DNA of 64,000 bases from Torymus aiolomorphi (GCA_036365515.1 CM070877.1:7511001-7575000), one strand, 5' to 3'. Counted from the first letter of the stretch, positions 25,579 to 38,853 are shown. Program-made: numbers and translations. The notes: generated by a model from the letters alone, not told the origin.

Positions 25579-28238
25579 TAAGTAGTAACGTTTTTTTTGG
25601 ATTTTAATGAACAAAAGAATAAGTAGACGCTTCAGTATTCGTTATTGAACTAATAAAAGTGTCCAACTTTATTATATGTAAAACATTCAAATAAATGCAA
25701 CTTTGTAAACAAAAAGTACATCACCAAAGTAAACATAAAACTTCCAAGGATAATTATATTTTGGAGTTGTTTACTGGGATTGGGATGCAATAAAATCTTA
25801 TGGTTGAAAGTGTGTACATATATATATCATTTTTATTAGCTTAATTCGATAGTGAGATTTGAATCCCACGATACAGTACACACCAAATTATTATATATTA
25901 ACTAGACTATTAAATATGATGTACGATCAATGAAGTGGTTCAAAAGGTCCCCATTTTTTATCGAAGGTCCCTCTTGGATGCGTATTATGTGTAAATTACC
26001 TATTCAAGTGGTTCAACCGTACAAATGTTATTATTATTATTATCTACATAATCGCCGTGTAGGCTTTTACGATCGAAGTTAAACTGCTTCATATTTTTTT
26101 CTTCATCGTAAATATATCGGTCTCGTCGTGTTCTACATTTATAGTCATTACATATTTTTTCCCTACTGTTTTCCTTGCAGGGACAGCGGCGTGTAAACAT
26201 AATAAAATCTACTGAGCAATACGAACGTGTCGTTGTATAAAGAAATGTTTGTATAAACTCGGTATCAGAAAAGTCGGTCTAGTGCATGTATGGACAATGA
26301 AAAAATATAGATTTGTTTACATTTCTCTAGGTTATTTTATAAACTTCAAAATCTGTGTAATAAGAATCTACTGAAAAGCTTATACAATAATATCTGAGTA
26401 TTCTCGTAAAACAAAGTATATTATTTCTTACAAGTTGTTCGTGAATAGCGTGAAAATTATTGTTTCAACTTTGCCATGTATCATTATTGTATTTTAAATA
26501 TGAAAATTCGAAATTTCCATTCGGCTAGCACAGATTTTTAAAAACATCAGATTCTATATATATATATAAATTTTCGGCATTCAAAAAGTCGAACTTTCAT
26601 TGAAAGTATATATTGCTCAATCGATAAAAATTGACACTCACATCGCCTTCGATCCGCGTGTAATTTACTAGTTCGTTTGAGTTCGAAGATTTCTGGTTTT
26701 AATCGAACAAATTCACAATCAGCTCGTACATACTTACAAGGTCATTGCGAATTTACTTTTTGTGATCCTTGCGCGCTTTTGCATAGCAAATTAGGCTCTA
26801 AGGAACAGACATCTCGAACACGCACGTTTTATCATTATCGTCGTCACCGTTGGCAACGACAAATGCATACTAATCTCCAATATCTTTCGAAAGGAAAATG
26901 TCGCTTGGTATGTAAAAATTTGCAACTACTTCAACTTTTGGCCTGTCGCGAGTGAAATTTCCACTTCGAATGAACATTGGAGCACAATCGTTTCTATTTT
27001 GGTCAATCCAAGCGATTGATAATCACGTGAACACATGAGAGATAGCCAGACGAGACTTTCGGCGTCGATTCTTTCGCGAGATATAATAGCAAGAATTCAA
27101 TTTCGAAAAGAATAGAAAAAGAAAACAAAAGTTTGACCTCTCTCTTTTTAACAACATCAATGATATAGTAATAATAATAATGGTAATTAAAAGAATGAAC
27201 TTTTAACCTGTCAGTTTACATACATGCGAATAACTGCATTCTCTAAAACAATCATTAGTAATTAAACTATACCTACATTCCGATTACACTGAACTATTTT
27301 CTACGTTTATAATCTTAGTCGTTGAACTCTACTTTTCATTGGAAGAGTGACAACGCAAAGTCTTCCGCGCAAACCAACATTAATAATTATAAGATATGAC
27401 AAGAAATTTACAAAATTTTCGGTTTCACAATTACAGGGTGTGTATAGATGTGGTTGGTGCAAGGCAAGCGAATGAGCATAAAATTACATATGAAGTGCAC
27501 GAAAAAGAAAAAAAAGTTTTCTTCTCCGAATGGATGAGGGATTTAACCGCTATGACGAGTGTGCAAAAATGAAATACAAAACAAGTAGCGCAGTAAACGA
27601 AGAATACGTGTTTGAATCAAAGACAAATATAACCGTTCTCACGTACAGGTGTGTCCGATTCATCCTCTCCTTCCCAAGCACGCGAAGCTAACTTCTAGCT
27701 CGCGTCTAATACTTTATTGCATTGCGTTGTATCTTTAAGGACTATACTTATATTAAGTAAAAATAGCAGCAGCTTAAGATAATAATAAACGAATTAGACA
27801 ACGGAGTATAGTAAAAGATAAAGCTAATCTTCAGCGACATTTTTTCATGATTAAACTTTTTTGTTATAAAATATCAGTGAGGCTAAATTTGATTTTTCCT
27901 TCCTTCAGCTAATTTAATTTAAGAGAGAGGCTGAGTCAAGTGATCGCAGCCGCAAAAAATCAGTAACTCCAGCTAAAATAAATCATTTGTTCCTGCCCTC
28001 TGTATACAATTTCATTAATCTTTTATCAGACAGGAGTCTTAACCTAATCCGAATAATCAATAAAAATCAAGATGAAAATAATGAATTAAAAGTATTCTAA
28101 AAATTCATATATATAAAAAAAAAGAAGATCTCTCGTATTGAAGCCCCTGATTTTTCGCCAACTGCCTCCTGTTCCACTTGCGCGTAACGCTCGACAGAGA
28201 GAACCAGTTAAAAACTGAGAGAATACGTAGAACGTGCA
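25579..28238 (-). other. Noncoding region, probably 3' UTR and downstream of the unrecognised minus-strand gene
   Basis: No exon recognised on either strand. The small open frames near 26000-26200 (minus) and 26677-26955 (plus) lack splice context and recognisable composition. A run of AT-rich sequence with several AATAAA-like motifs on the minus strand is consistent with a long 3' UTR. Confidence 0.4.
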
Positions 28239-31089
28239 TTACATGGACGTCGGCGACCAGAAGTTCATCTCGCGCAGCTCGGACGGCCTGGGCTTCAGGA
28301 CAATGCTGCCGCTGCCCTTATCGTTCTTCTCGTCTTTACCGAAGTATGTGAGATTCTGCGATGAGATAGACTTCTTGCGACTGAGCGCGCGCGCAGGTAT
28401 GCCTTCCACCGCAACCTCGTCCTCCTCCTCTTCGATCTTGGGGGTTGTTATGAGCTCGCGCGACTGGCCAAGAATGCTGCTGAGCAGCCAGCCATTCTTA
28501 GGGCGCTGCTGCTGATGATGGTGCTGCTGATCGACGTCCGGGACGAAGGCGCCGGCGAAGAAACGGTTGCCGTATACACGCCGACGAGACTTTGGTGAGC
28601 TGTCGGGCGTGCCCGCGGGCGAGGCCAGTGGGGTCGCCGGCAGCGATTTGCTGCTTCGGCCATGCTGCTGTTGAGGAAAAGTGAGAGGAGACGTTAGTTG
28701 GCTGTTTGGAAATATCGCATAGTTATTTCGTGAGATTTTTTTGAATTTGAATTATGGTTTCGTTATGGATTGCTTTCGATATACGTAGTCAATGTTAATG
28801 TCATTTACATTGAAAATTTTAGAGCTTATTGGTTATGGTGATAGTATTCGGTGAAGTAATCACTCAATTCAAGTATTTGAAATAGTCCCTACATATTTAA
28901 ATAAGTACGAAACGCTATTATGCCATGATCCACATTTATTTTCAGTATCAAGATGTCAAATATCGATAAGATTCCTACATTACCGACCTTATATTTTTAA
29001 CTTAAAAATTAATTAAACCGTTTCTATTTCAAAGTTAAAATTACTAATCCCTTTCTTCATCGATAAACTTGTAATTATCACCTAACTTTATTAACAGTTC
29101 TATTATCATGACATGATTAAACACTAAAAACATTTATTTTCAAACATTAACCTCAAAAAAAAAAAAAAAAAAAAAAAAACTAGACGTTACCATTCGCCTA
29201 CACCAAATATCTACTTTGATCCATTTCAAATATAACCAAGAAAATTCGTCAAATTTTCACATCCCTTAAAATTACGGAACTTTTCTCACCTGAATCGGCG
29301 GCTCGGAGGAGTCCGACGAGTTGGACTTGCCAAACTTGTTCGACATGATCTGATTGGCTACGTGGACAATTGAGCGGCCGCACTCCGCGACTTTGGCGTT
29401 GAACTCATCGTCGTGCTTGATCTTCGGCTTGTTGGCGATTACTATCTTCGGCTCGTTTCCTGCAAGAGATTGCATACACATTTTTATAAACCACATTTAT
29501 GATTAAGACACGTTTATACATAATCAATAATAGTAACTTTTAATTAACTTGGCTCTATAGACTGATTATAGTTTGAATTTGTAATCAATTCAATGACTAA
29601 TAATAAGAATTTTATTCTAAAATTTGAAAATTCAAAAGATTATACCGAATTTAGTTATTGCATCTTTACATTTTCTTCACTATCTTGTTGATTAATTTAA
29701 TCATTTATACTGCTTCGATAATAAAACACTCATCAACCCCAATAAAACAATCCAAACGAAAAGCTCCCAGTATAATCTCATTTCAATTTTACCAACTACA
29801 ACGATCTTATTCCACTAAATCTCTCAGTAACCACAGTATATGTATATACTCTAATAAACCACGTAGACCTCAAGCACCGTTTTACGCGGCGTTTCGATAA
29901 GGAGAACCAGTAAAATCAGGTTTAACGCTGAAAAATAATCTGCGTAAAGGTCAAACAGCGTCCACCTCATACCGGTTACAACTCGGCATCATTACGTCCC
30001 CTTTACAGCAGTACTTTTTGTATCCATATCACACAAAAAAAAAATTACCTCTATTCGCCGTGAAGGGTATGAACGGTTGACAGGGCAACGGGTGCTTGCT
30101 GTAATCCAGATTCTTACTGTCCTTCAGCGCGGAGCTGTCGCTGCTGGTCTTGCTGCCGACGATGTCGGAGATTGGCTGCGAGGATGACGCCGTCGCAGTT
30201 GCCGTTGTCGATGAGGCAGAGTCCTGCTTAGGGTAGCGGATGTAGAAAAACGTGTCGTCTGCCGGCGGACTAAACGTACTTTCCGTGTAGTCGAATCTGC
30301 AACAGGGGGCGCGACAGAATGGTGAGAAAAGATGAGTGGGCGTTTCGGGGTGCCGAGTAATTTCGGACGCTACAGGGATGGATGTATATATTTATGTATC
30401 TGTACGTGGCTTTGATGCTTGAACACATGGGGGATGGAAAAAAAATAAATTAGGTACTGGGAAAAATATAATTTTTTTCTAAATTTACTTAATTGCTAAA
30501 CTGTAACAAGTTTGTTTTTTTATAATTGATTAGTATCAAGCGTGCTTCGCTTTTGGCAAACAGCACTACTCACTAAAATCGTATCTGATCTAGCGAGAAT
30601 GAATGAAGGCTGAATCATGCACTGTAAACTAACAGTTTCTTTTGTGAGTCTGCGGCTATCTGAGAAGAAACAACGTAAAACACAAGAGAAATGCTGGCTT
30701 GGAATGTATTAGTGTAAACTCGAGCACAAAACAACATTGCGGTGATTCCTACATAATGAAACGCACTGATCTTACACAAGAATGGAAATTCTATTAATTT
30801 TCAAATTGAGTCATAACAGTTCTACAAGCTTTTATACAACTGATCCGTTCGCGTAAAAACTACTTACGTAAAATTCAAATGCTCATTAACCGTAAAAATC
30901 CGTGAATTTCAAACCCAACCGTTCCGCGTGAGACCCCATATTTAAAAAACCCTCGCATATACGTTTCCCAATACGTAGGTAGGTATACGAAAAAAAGAAA
31001 TTACGCAAACATTGCACACACCCAGCAGTTACTTACATTTTCGTCAACATGACCTTTGTAAAAACAACCCGATGGCGTTTTTCCGACAT
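28239..31089 (-). CDS. Unrecognised, probably disordered Ser/Pro-rich protein (299 aa)
   Basis: I do not recognise this protein with confidence. Exons: 31037-31089, 30049-30296, 29290-29459, 28239-28667; lengths sum to 900 nt and all phases agree. The start chosen is ATG 31089 (MSEKRHRVV); an in-frame ATG at 31050 is possible. Notable segments: FDYTESTFSPPADDTFFYIR, KPKIKHDDEFNAKVAECGRS, a Ser-Pro block GTPDSSPKSRRRVYGNRFF, GWLLSSILGQ, an acidic EEEEDE run, LSRKKSISSQN (a basophilic kinase-like site) and the ending ELREMNFWSPTSM. There are no membrane segments. Separate short, charged or aromatic motifs amid Ser/Gln/His-rich linkers suggest a scaffold or regulatory protein. The last two motifs recall p33MONOX/KIAA1191 only faintly. 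The last intron has a tandem CAGCAG acceptor, so one Gln may be optional. A second first exon may lie at 42407-42489. Confidence 0.8.
29155..29179. repeat. Poly-A tract
   Basis: A run of 25 A on the plus strand inside the third intron of the unrecognised minus-strand gene; on the transcribed strand it is poly-T. Confidence 0.95.
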
Positions 31090-31409
31090 TCTAGAGCTTT
31101 ACTTTGCTCCTTCCGTATATAAGTATACACACACACAACACGCCTGCAGCTGCTGCTCTAATCACATCGACGGGTGAACTCGAACTGAACTGACCTTTAG
31201 AGCACGCAGAGAGTCTAACGCTTCACAACGCTGCGCGCCGAATTGCAGTGGGGCCCGGGCCCCGTGATACTAGCAGCGGTAGAGGAAAGGAAAGGAAAAT
31301 CCCTGTTTCTACGCGTATACCTCAGGTATCAGGTAAGAACAAAGAAGTTTAAGCTTGCGCGTCTACCTGCGTTAATGGCAGGGTTTATGGCGGTGAGCAG
31401 AGGTGGGCA

Positions 31410-32003
31410 TACACTGAGAGAAATGTCATAGGAAAATTTGTTAAATATATAACAAAAATTGCTATATTATATAGGAACGGAAGGATATACTCGACATCTA
31501 ATAATTTTTACTATATATATAGCAATTTATGGTAATAAGCTCAATTAAAAAAAAAAAATCTTGGATGTATTCGAACCCTCGACCCTCGGCACGCCAGTCG
31601 AGCGCGCTGACCACTTACCCACGGAGACTCTTGAGTGTAAAATTTTGGAAATTATACATTAGTCATCTTCCCTATAACCTCACCGCGATCAGGTGGCGCT
31701 GGCGTCTGATAACACTTTTTACTATATAAATTAGTAAAACTTGGTATGTATATAATAAATATTATTAAAAAAGATTAAAAATTTTACTATATCTAGATTT
31801 TTACAATATAATATAATAATTTTCGCTCAAGTGTATTGGAAAATTTACTTTATAATATAATAATTATTTTTATAAATATAATAATTATTTCTTTATATAT
31901 AATAAAATACGTCACAAGTCGAGTATATCCTTCCGTTCCTATATAAAATAGCAATTTTTGTTATATATTTAACAAATTTTTCTATGACATTTCTCTCAGT
32001 GTA
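31410..32003. mobile_element. TIR element with TACACTGAGAGAAATGTCAT ends and a tRNA-like core
   Basis: The left end TACACTGAGAGAAATGTCAT is mirrored exactly at 31983-32003. The arms stay similar for about 85 bp, through a shared block with GGAACGGAAGGATATACTCG. The interior has a degenerate tRNA-like stretch at 31561-31630. The end motif is shared with the element at 6648-7266. Confidence 0.85.
31561..31630 (-). other. tRNA-derived sequence inside a TIR element
   Basis: On the minus strand it contains TGGGTAAGTGG, a good match to the pol III A box, and GGGTTCGAATAC, a near match to the B box, at tRNA-like spacing. The D-arm and T-loop motifs are clear. The acceptor and T stems do not pair well, so this is a decayed tRNA or SINE-type promoter and not a functional tRNA gene. 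Confidence 0.6.
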
Positions 32004-32340
32004 GGTAGGCCAGGATACATTGTTAATGGCATGCGCATGCGAAAGTATTTGTTCCTGGAACGTAGCACACTTTTCTTTGTAAAAGGAGAATTCACGGTTT
32101 GTCAAAATTGATGGTAAATGTAGAAACAACTTTTTTTAGAGATTAAGAATAATAATATTCAGAGGTTAAAAAGAAATGTAAAAAAGAAAATGAAAATGTA
32201 ATCAACAATTTAAGCAAAGAAAAGGGAATTTTTTACTTTCAGAACTTTTTTGTCAACTCTCGTAAACCTTGGTTTTTTAATAAGAATTTGTCAAGGAAAA
32301 GTACGGTCATACTTCCCTTAATTCTAGTCTTTTCAAACGT

Positions 32341-32518
32341 AAGGGACTGTGTCCATAAGTGTGCCTGTGCCTAGGCTCGCGGACTCTGACTCAACAATGA
32401 ACCAATCGGAGCTAAGCCTCCAAGCTCGAGGCTTGACTTTGAATACTCCGATTGGTGTAGAGTTGAGTCAGAGTCGGTGAACCTAGGCACAGACACACTT
32501 ATGGAGACAGTGCCTAAG
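32341..32518. repeat. Fold-back element of about 178 bp
   Basis: AAGTGTGCCTGTGCCTAGG and CCTAGGCACAGACACACTT are inverted arms of about 80 bp around a short centre containing AAGCTCGAGGCTT. It abuts the LINE remnant to its right. Confidence 0.8.
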
Positions 32519-32850
32519 GTAGTTGAAAGTGATATTTCTAAATGCGGAGACTCAGTTGATAATGTAGAGCATATTTTCTGGGAATGCAAATTATACGAGA
32601 AAGAGAGAAAAACTATGTTCAAAGACATTAGAAAGTGATCAAAGTGGATCCACTATCTATTATAAATCTTCTATCTATGATAGATAGTAATATGTTAAGT
32701 ACTATTTGTAACTTTATTGATAAAATGTAACATTTATAAGTTATTATCATTTTTGTACGTCGAACCAAAGAAATAGTAATAAGCAAATTATTATGTAATA
32801 ATGGCAATGTATATATTATGAAGCCAATAAAAACCAATTTAAACTAAACA
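32519..32850 (+). pseudogene. 3' end of a non-LTR retrotransposon (LINE) reverse transcriptase
   Basis: An in-frame stretch from 32519 to the TGA at 32636 reads CGDSVDNVEHIFWECKLYEK, the terminal zinc-knuckle-like pattern of R1/I/jockey-type reverse transcriptase ORFs (Cys, then E-H-I-F-W-E-C). It is followed by an AT-rich tail to about 32850. Everything upstream is missing, as expected of a 5'-truncated copy. Confidence 0.65.
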
Positions 32851-35800
32851 CTCCTGCGAAGTTTTTAATAGGTGCGGAGGAAAATTTAGTAAGAATTCGG
32901 AAATGATTGTTAAACTCGACAGTTCGAAAGAAAGGATTAATTAAGAAACTATGTACAGGTGAAAAGAAAAAAAAAACAACAAAAAGGTTAATTCTCACTC
33001 TAAGTAACGTATATGGTTTAGCAAATACCTTCGAGACCAGAGAGAAAAATGCTAACTTCGTAAATGCGTGAGAGTGAAATCACATGTTCCGCGCATGTAC
33101 CCTGTACAATATGGCACGTTATTTTTATCGAATGTGCATTGAATTCTTATATTAAAGAATTCTCTCGCAGTGCGTAACCTCTCGGAGAGTCGCAGATGTA
33201 TTTTACGTAAGGTTTTTTTTTTAACCGATTTCAATTAATTCTGAGAAACCTGCGATGATGTTACGAAAGTATATTAATGCAATTGTACACCGACGGAACT
33301 GTCCGAGAGATTATAGACTGCATATGAAAACGTATTTGATCGTTCAAGCTGAACTCATTAGCGGCACATTAATCATCGCTTATTTAGTAAACATTGTTTA
33401 GTTTTTGCTGGCATTAATAAGGCATTAATAAGCTAGGGAGAATGCATATTATGTATGCATGTACCACCCGAACTGATGCATCTTCAACAATAATTTTTAA
33501 CATTTCATCATTCGCTCTCATACACACTAACGACGGAAGCAAGTAAGTAAATACATCGCCGCTTTTAATTGCGGTTACGACATACATCTCACACACACAG
33601 CTCCGTTTCCACGGAACCCATTAATAGGCTAATCGCCAGATAAAGCCTCCGTCAATCACTATTTACAGCTAAAGATTAAAACTCAAGTAAGTGTATTGTG
33701 CACGAGCTGCTACTGCGGCTGGCACGCGCGCGAGCGATCGATTCTGTCGGCCGCTATGTCGCGTTTAGAATAGAGCGATCGCGATTTATTGCCGGTTGAA
33801 CTTGCGCCGCTGCAGTGGGGCGAGGAAGAAGAAGTTGCGATGTTTTGACGATTAAGCGTTACGTTTGAAATCGTTTGCAGATTGGGGCTAATGATGTTTT
33901 GCTATTGTAATGAATTTCAGTTGCTTTTCGGAATAATTAGTCGCTAAAATTATGTTTTTTTTTCTTATCAGAATTTTGTTCACATTAAGAAAATACTAAT
34001 TTTATTAACGTTTATTCGCAGACATCCGTATCTTTGAAAATTTAAATACAAAGGTTACAAATATTTTCAGCACCCGGTATCTTAAGTTTCCGACCAATTT
34101 TTCTTTAGAAAAAGAAAAAAGTTATCTCTCTAGCTTAGTGGCAGATAACCGTCTCAACCACTCAAGATGATAATTAAACACTCACTATACTCCCGTAAAT
34201 ACATCTCTGTTGGTAAATACTTTAAAAATTCCATTCATTACTGGCAAAACAGTTCCTCGCGCGCGCGCACACCTCCTATATACACCTATTATGCAAAAAA
34301 ACGAATGTGTGTCTTGTGATTAAGACGTCACACGCGCGCGCGGTTGAAAACACACGTGTGTGTGTCATCGAGGTTATAAGCTCGCAGTGACGTCAGGCTT
34401 GTCTGTCTGTCTTTCTTTCTTTCTAGCTCTCGAAGGGACCCTTTAAATTTAAATGTGCCAGTTAACGGCGTCGGGCGACATATATATCGAATGTGCCCAC
34501 AAGCAAGTGTGGCTGGGTTGTGGCTATATATGCATCGGTGATGAGGTTCTTTAGTTTACTGCGATTTTTCGATCTTTCTGGATACAGCGTTTATTGCTGT
34601 GTAGAGTAGGTTGCCTATTCGTTTCTTTAATTGGCGTTTGAAAATCGTAGTTAAAAAGTCGTTGGGCCGCGAACGAACAAATATACTAAGTATACACTTA
34701 GATGAATATATTTAATTATTGTAATAAAACAAATCTGCTAAAATAGAACTTGAGAACTGCATTGGATTTATGCTTCTTTTATCATTTAAATAACAATATA
34801 ATTAACTTAATAAATGTTTATTGCAAAATTATGATTAGCAATTTCATTAAATCCAAACTTCTTTCTAATTATATAATCGCCAATAAGTTATAGTTTTGAG
34901 TTAGCTTTATTTTACACTTACTTTATAAAATTAACGCGCTACAAATCGTTGTTTAAACAAGAATTCACCAAAAAACAAAAATAAACTGAAGTAACGAAAG
35001 TTTAAACAAAAACTAATTTTAGAAGTCACGACATCGCGACGATTTTATATTTAAAAAAGTGCTACGACGCAGCCAACCACATTTAATTGATAGATCATTC
35101 ATCCAGGACATACTATACGTAATTGGTATACGCAGGACTATCAATGGATGCATCGTTTGATTTGTACGTAAATTCTTCGAGCTGTCGTATTGGCCTGGTT
35201 ACGTTTATATAAGTTTCAACGATCATATAAAAGTTGTTTTCAGTTTAGTTTTTCGCACTTTGTACTCGTATTATATATATTATAAGGACAATTCTAAACC
35301 AATCCAAGACTAAGTATAACATTCAATTTTCCCCTTTATACTTTATAAATTTACAAATTACCCTCACAACAACAAGTACAAATTAAAAATTAAAAAACAA
35401 AAAAAAAAAAACAACCCTACACGAAGAAAAACTGTTTGTAACCTATACTTTTTTTTTATGAAAAAATTTACTATTTTCCTGCGACTCTCTCGTCATGTAG
35501 ATGTTTCCGAGATGCACTCGTGTGGGATTTTTACTTTTTGAAATGGTAATTTTATGATTTTACTTTTTAAATAGTAATTTTTATGATTTTTGCAGCAAAT
35601 TTTACTTTTTCAATTAGTAATATTTTTATGATTATTTTAGCAAATCGACTGATACTCTCATATTCGGTTCAGCAATCATAAAAATTTACTATTTCAAAAA
35701 GTAAAAATTCCACATGACAATATGCCCTAGCACTACTTTGAGAAAATAGTAAATTTTCTTATAAAAAAAAGTAAAGTTAAAAAAAAAATTCTATTATTTA

Positions 35801-37067
35801 AAATCTTCATAATATCGGTCAACCCCATAAATCCCCCAATGCATCCACCACCCAAAAACCCCATTCCCACCCTCACCTTAGGCCCAGCAACAACGGCACT
35901 TCCTCGTTAAATATTAGCCGTCTCTGCGCGCTACCATCACCGCGTTCCATCCACCGAACAAAGAGTTATCAAACTCTTCATTTTAACAACGCGCGCGTGT
36001 GTGTGGCGATTAGCGCGAGCGTTAAAAATATCTCTCTCACGCGCGCCAAGTGCACACGAGTTTGCCGGTTTCGCGTAAAGTTCGTATTGTTCGTTGTGTG
36101 ACGTCATGCGTTCGAGTGTACACTGTACTGGACATGTCTGCATTGTTATGTAATCTCTCCAAGGTTGGTAATGGGTATGTAAATGATGCGGTATAGCAGC
36201 AGTCGTTATGAGCTTTTGACGCTTTTGTTGGTTCCGTATCTACAAATAATTTTACAGATGTTCCTTTTTGTTTTTGTTAACTGAATCGAATATAAATAAA
36301 CAGTGAATGTTTGTATGATGTTACTTCATTATAAAACTTAAATCATCTTTATTTTTTTTTAACAATGTAAAAGGAATTAGTATTATTTTATTTTTTGGCA
36401 TGAACACTTAACGCAACAGCAATTTAATTAAATTAAAGAAGGTACGCTGCCAATAAATCGCCCGCAGTTTCTTCTTCAACTTTACCACTTATCGAACAAT
36501 TAGCATGACCATTACATCCGCGAGATATTTATGTATTCTACAATTTCTGCAAAGTCATCTAATCTGTTCGCATGAAATCACGCTGCCCCGACAAAAGTAT
36601 TACCAAGCATGAATACCTCTTAAGCTCGGAACGAAAACGTCGCCAACCAATTTCCACCTCCAGCGTGAAGTCGACCCACATATACACGAGCGTCTTTATT
36701 GCAGCTTCCCGTACGCCCGGTAACTTTCTCGACTGTTTTCTTGCCAAAAGTGCATCATGTCGTCGCGCTCTGCGCGCATTGTATTAATAGTGAAAGTTTC
36801 GCAAGCGCATTGTTGAAAATTTCTGTGCACTTGTACATGGATAGGTGCGAGTTCTCGCGGTGCTCGCTTTATTTTGATGTAAAAGTGGCGAGTTTCCGAG
36901 GTTCAGCTGTGGTACATTACGTATATATTTAAGTGCGTTCAAGAAGCGTCGATCGGTTTATTTCGGAGCACTCTGTGAATTTTTTCGGATTCTCGCGGTT
37001 GGGATATTATTTCTCGCGTACGTTGGCGAATGCTCGCGAAGTGCTTTAATTTTTCGGTAAGTGCCCT
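32851..37067. other. Gene-free stretch with CpG-rich islands
   Basis: No coding exon seen. CpG- or CG-run-rich patches occur near 33710-33850, 34255-34470, 35930-36130 and 36570-37050, separated by AT-rich DNA. If the alternative first exon at 42407-42489 is real, all of this is intron and the islands could be enhancers or promoters. TCTG/TTTC short repeats lie near 34398-34424. Confidence 0.4.
35450..35775. repeat. Fold-back element with TACTTTTTNAAATAGTAA units
   Basis: The arms begin AACCTATACTTTTTTTTTATG and end, in reverse, with AAAAAAGTAAAGTT. Three or four direct copies of a unit like TTTACTTTTTAAATAGTAAT occur in the left half and their complement in the right half. Noncoding. Confidence 0.6.
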
Positions 37068-37617
37068 AGCGGAAATAAAAAATGTTAATAGCTATAAATA
37101 ACTGTAAAAAACTGTTAATAACTGTAAATAACTGTTTGAATTGAGACAGTAATAACAGTTATTTACAGTTATTTACAGGTTTTACAGAAATTTACCGTTT
37201 TGTAAAATAATAACTGTAGAAATGAATGTACTGATAAAAGTTATCAACATTTATTTAGGGCTTTTTACAGTTATTTACAGATATTTACAGTATTTTACAG
37301 TTATTTACAGTTATTTACAGTTTTGTTGATAAAAAATAAAGTTGTTCTTATAGCGAAAAAAATTAACTGTGTATAACTGTAAATATCTGTAAATAACTGT
37401 AAATAGCTGTAAAAAATTGTTAATAACTGTAAATAATTTTTATCAGTACCTTCATTTCTACAGTATTACTTTACAAAACTGTAAATAACTGTAAAAAACT
37501 GTAAATATCTGTAAATAACAGTAAATAACAGTAAATAACTGTAAATAACTGTTATTACTGTCTCAATTCAAACAATTATTTACAGTTATTTACAGTTTTT
37601 TACAGAAACGATTTCCG
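37068..37617. mobile_element. Fold-back element with CTAGCGGAAAT ends and AACTGTAAAT arrays (copy 3)
   Basis: CTAGCGGAAAT at the left is exactly mirrored by ATTTCCGCTAG at the right. Between them are several blocks of AACTGTAAAT units alternating in orientation with TTACAGTTAT blocks, and short unique blocks such as GTTGATAAAAAATAAAGTTG also seen in the copy at 1128-1517. Clearly the same family as that copy. Confidence 0.8.
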
Positions 37618-38853
37618 CTAGTGTGTGAATAAGGTTGAAATGTGAACAAAGACGCTCAAAAGCGAGTTGTTTAAAAATAAACTAAATCGTTTTGGAACGG
37701 TCAAATAGTAATAAATATAGTAGTATAGCTTGCTTTGGCTTCTAACTCACGTTTTAGCGTAACGTCTTATCGCTTACGTGCCGTCGAGTGAGCCCCAATT
37801 TTTATCAGATTAATAAAGTATTTAGAACTTCATTAATTTCGCGTTTATATATAGAGATTACAGACCGATAATGTCATGTGACCACTCGGCCAAACTACTA
37901 AAACAACCTTATTTTTCCTCGGAAATTGCGTTCTTCCAGTTTGTGCTAAGATTCTCGGTCAACATGGTTTTTAGCGCTACGATTGTATGTAAGCGCGCGC
38001 GCTCTCTCGCGTCTAAAAATATTTCAATCGCATAAAGCTATTTTTATCGAATTCTATTTATACAATTGTATACCTGCGATGCCTATACGCATAGCTTTAG
38101 GAAGAATATCAAGCATTTTGAAGAAAGAAACGTCTTTCTCGAGACAGTCGACACAGAAGTATGCGATTAAAAAGTATCATATTAGGTCACAGATAAAGTA
38201 GCGAAGAATGAAAATTTTCATTGGCGCGTGCCATGTCTGGCGTTTGACCTCATTATTGTGATAATAATATGTTCACTGATTTATACTTTAGTGTATCTAT
38301 TGTGAATCAATAAGAATTTATAGAAATTCAGAACTTTTAAAGCTTCGAAAACTGAAAAAGTTATAACACATATTTTTTGAACGAGGATTTTTAACTGGAC
38401 GTTATGTATTCTGTCAGATACCTGGTAATCAAAAATATAGAGTTTAATAAGTCTTTTTTGTCTGCGTAAGCTTTATCGCAGAACTTTTGTACTAACTTTA
38501 AACGCGTCGCCGAAAAGCATTTTTTCACTGTATAAATTTATGCTTTTACGTCTTAAATTTTATATATTAAGTATAATATTTTTATTAAGTATAAGATTTT
38601 ATCATTACTTTGTTTAATTCTAGAAAAATTATATTTATCCGGGTACCAGGTATTTGACTCACATATAACCAAAATTCATCTTTATCCGTTAAAAATTATA
38701 CCGAATTCTTTGAACCTATACAATCAAACCAAAACAATACGAAACCTTGCCGATTCCACCACATCACACACATGGCCGACGCGCCACAGCATATCATCGA
38801 CTCTTTTGTCTCTTCAATTATTCCAGCTCCAACTCAATCAACCACTATAATTC

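Noticed and set aside
26677..26955. Plus-strand ORF of 92 codons rich in Cys and His
   Set aside because: No family pattern, no splice context; lies in the likely 3' region of a minus-strand gene.
31561..31630. Functional tRNA gene on the minus strand
   Set aside because: A and B boxes are good but the acceptor and T stems do not pair, and it lies inside a TIR element.
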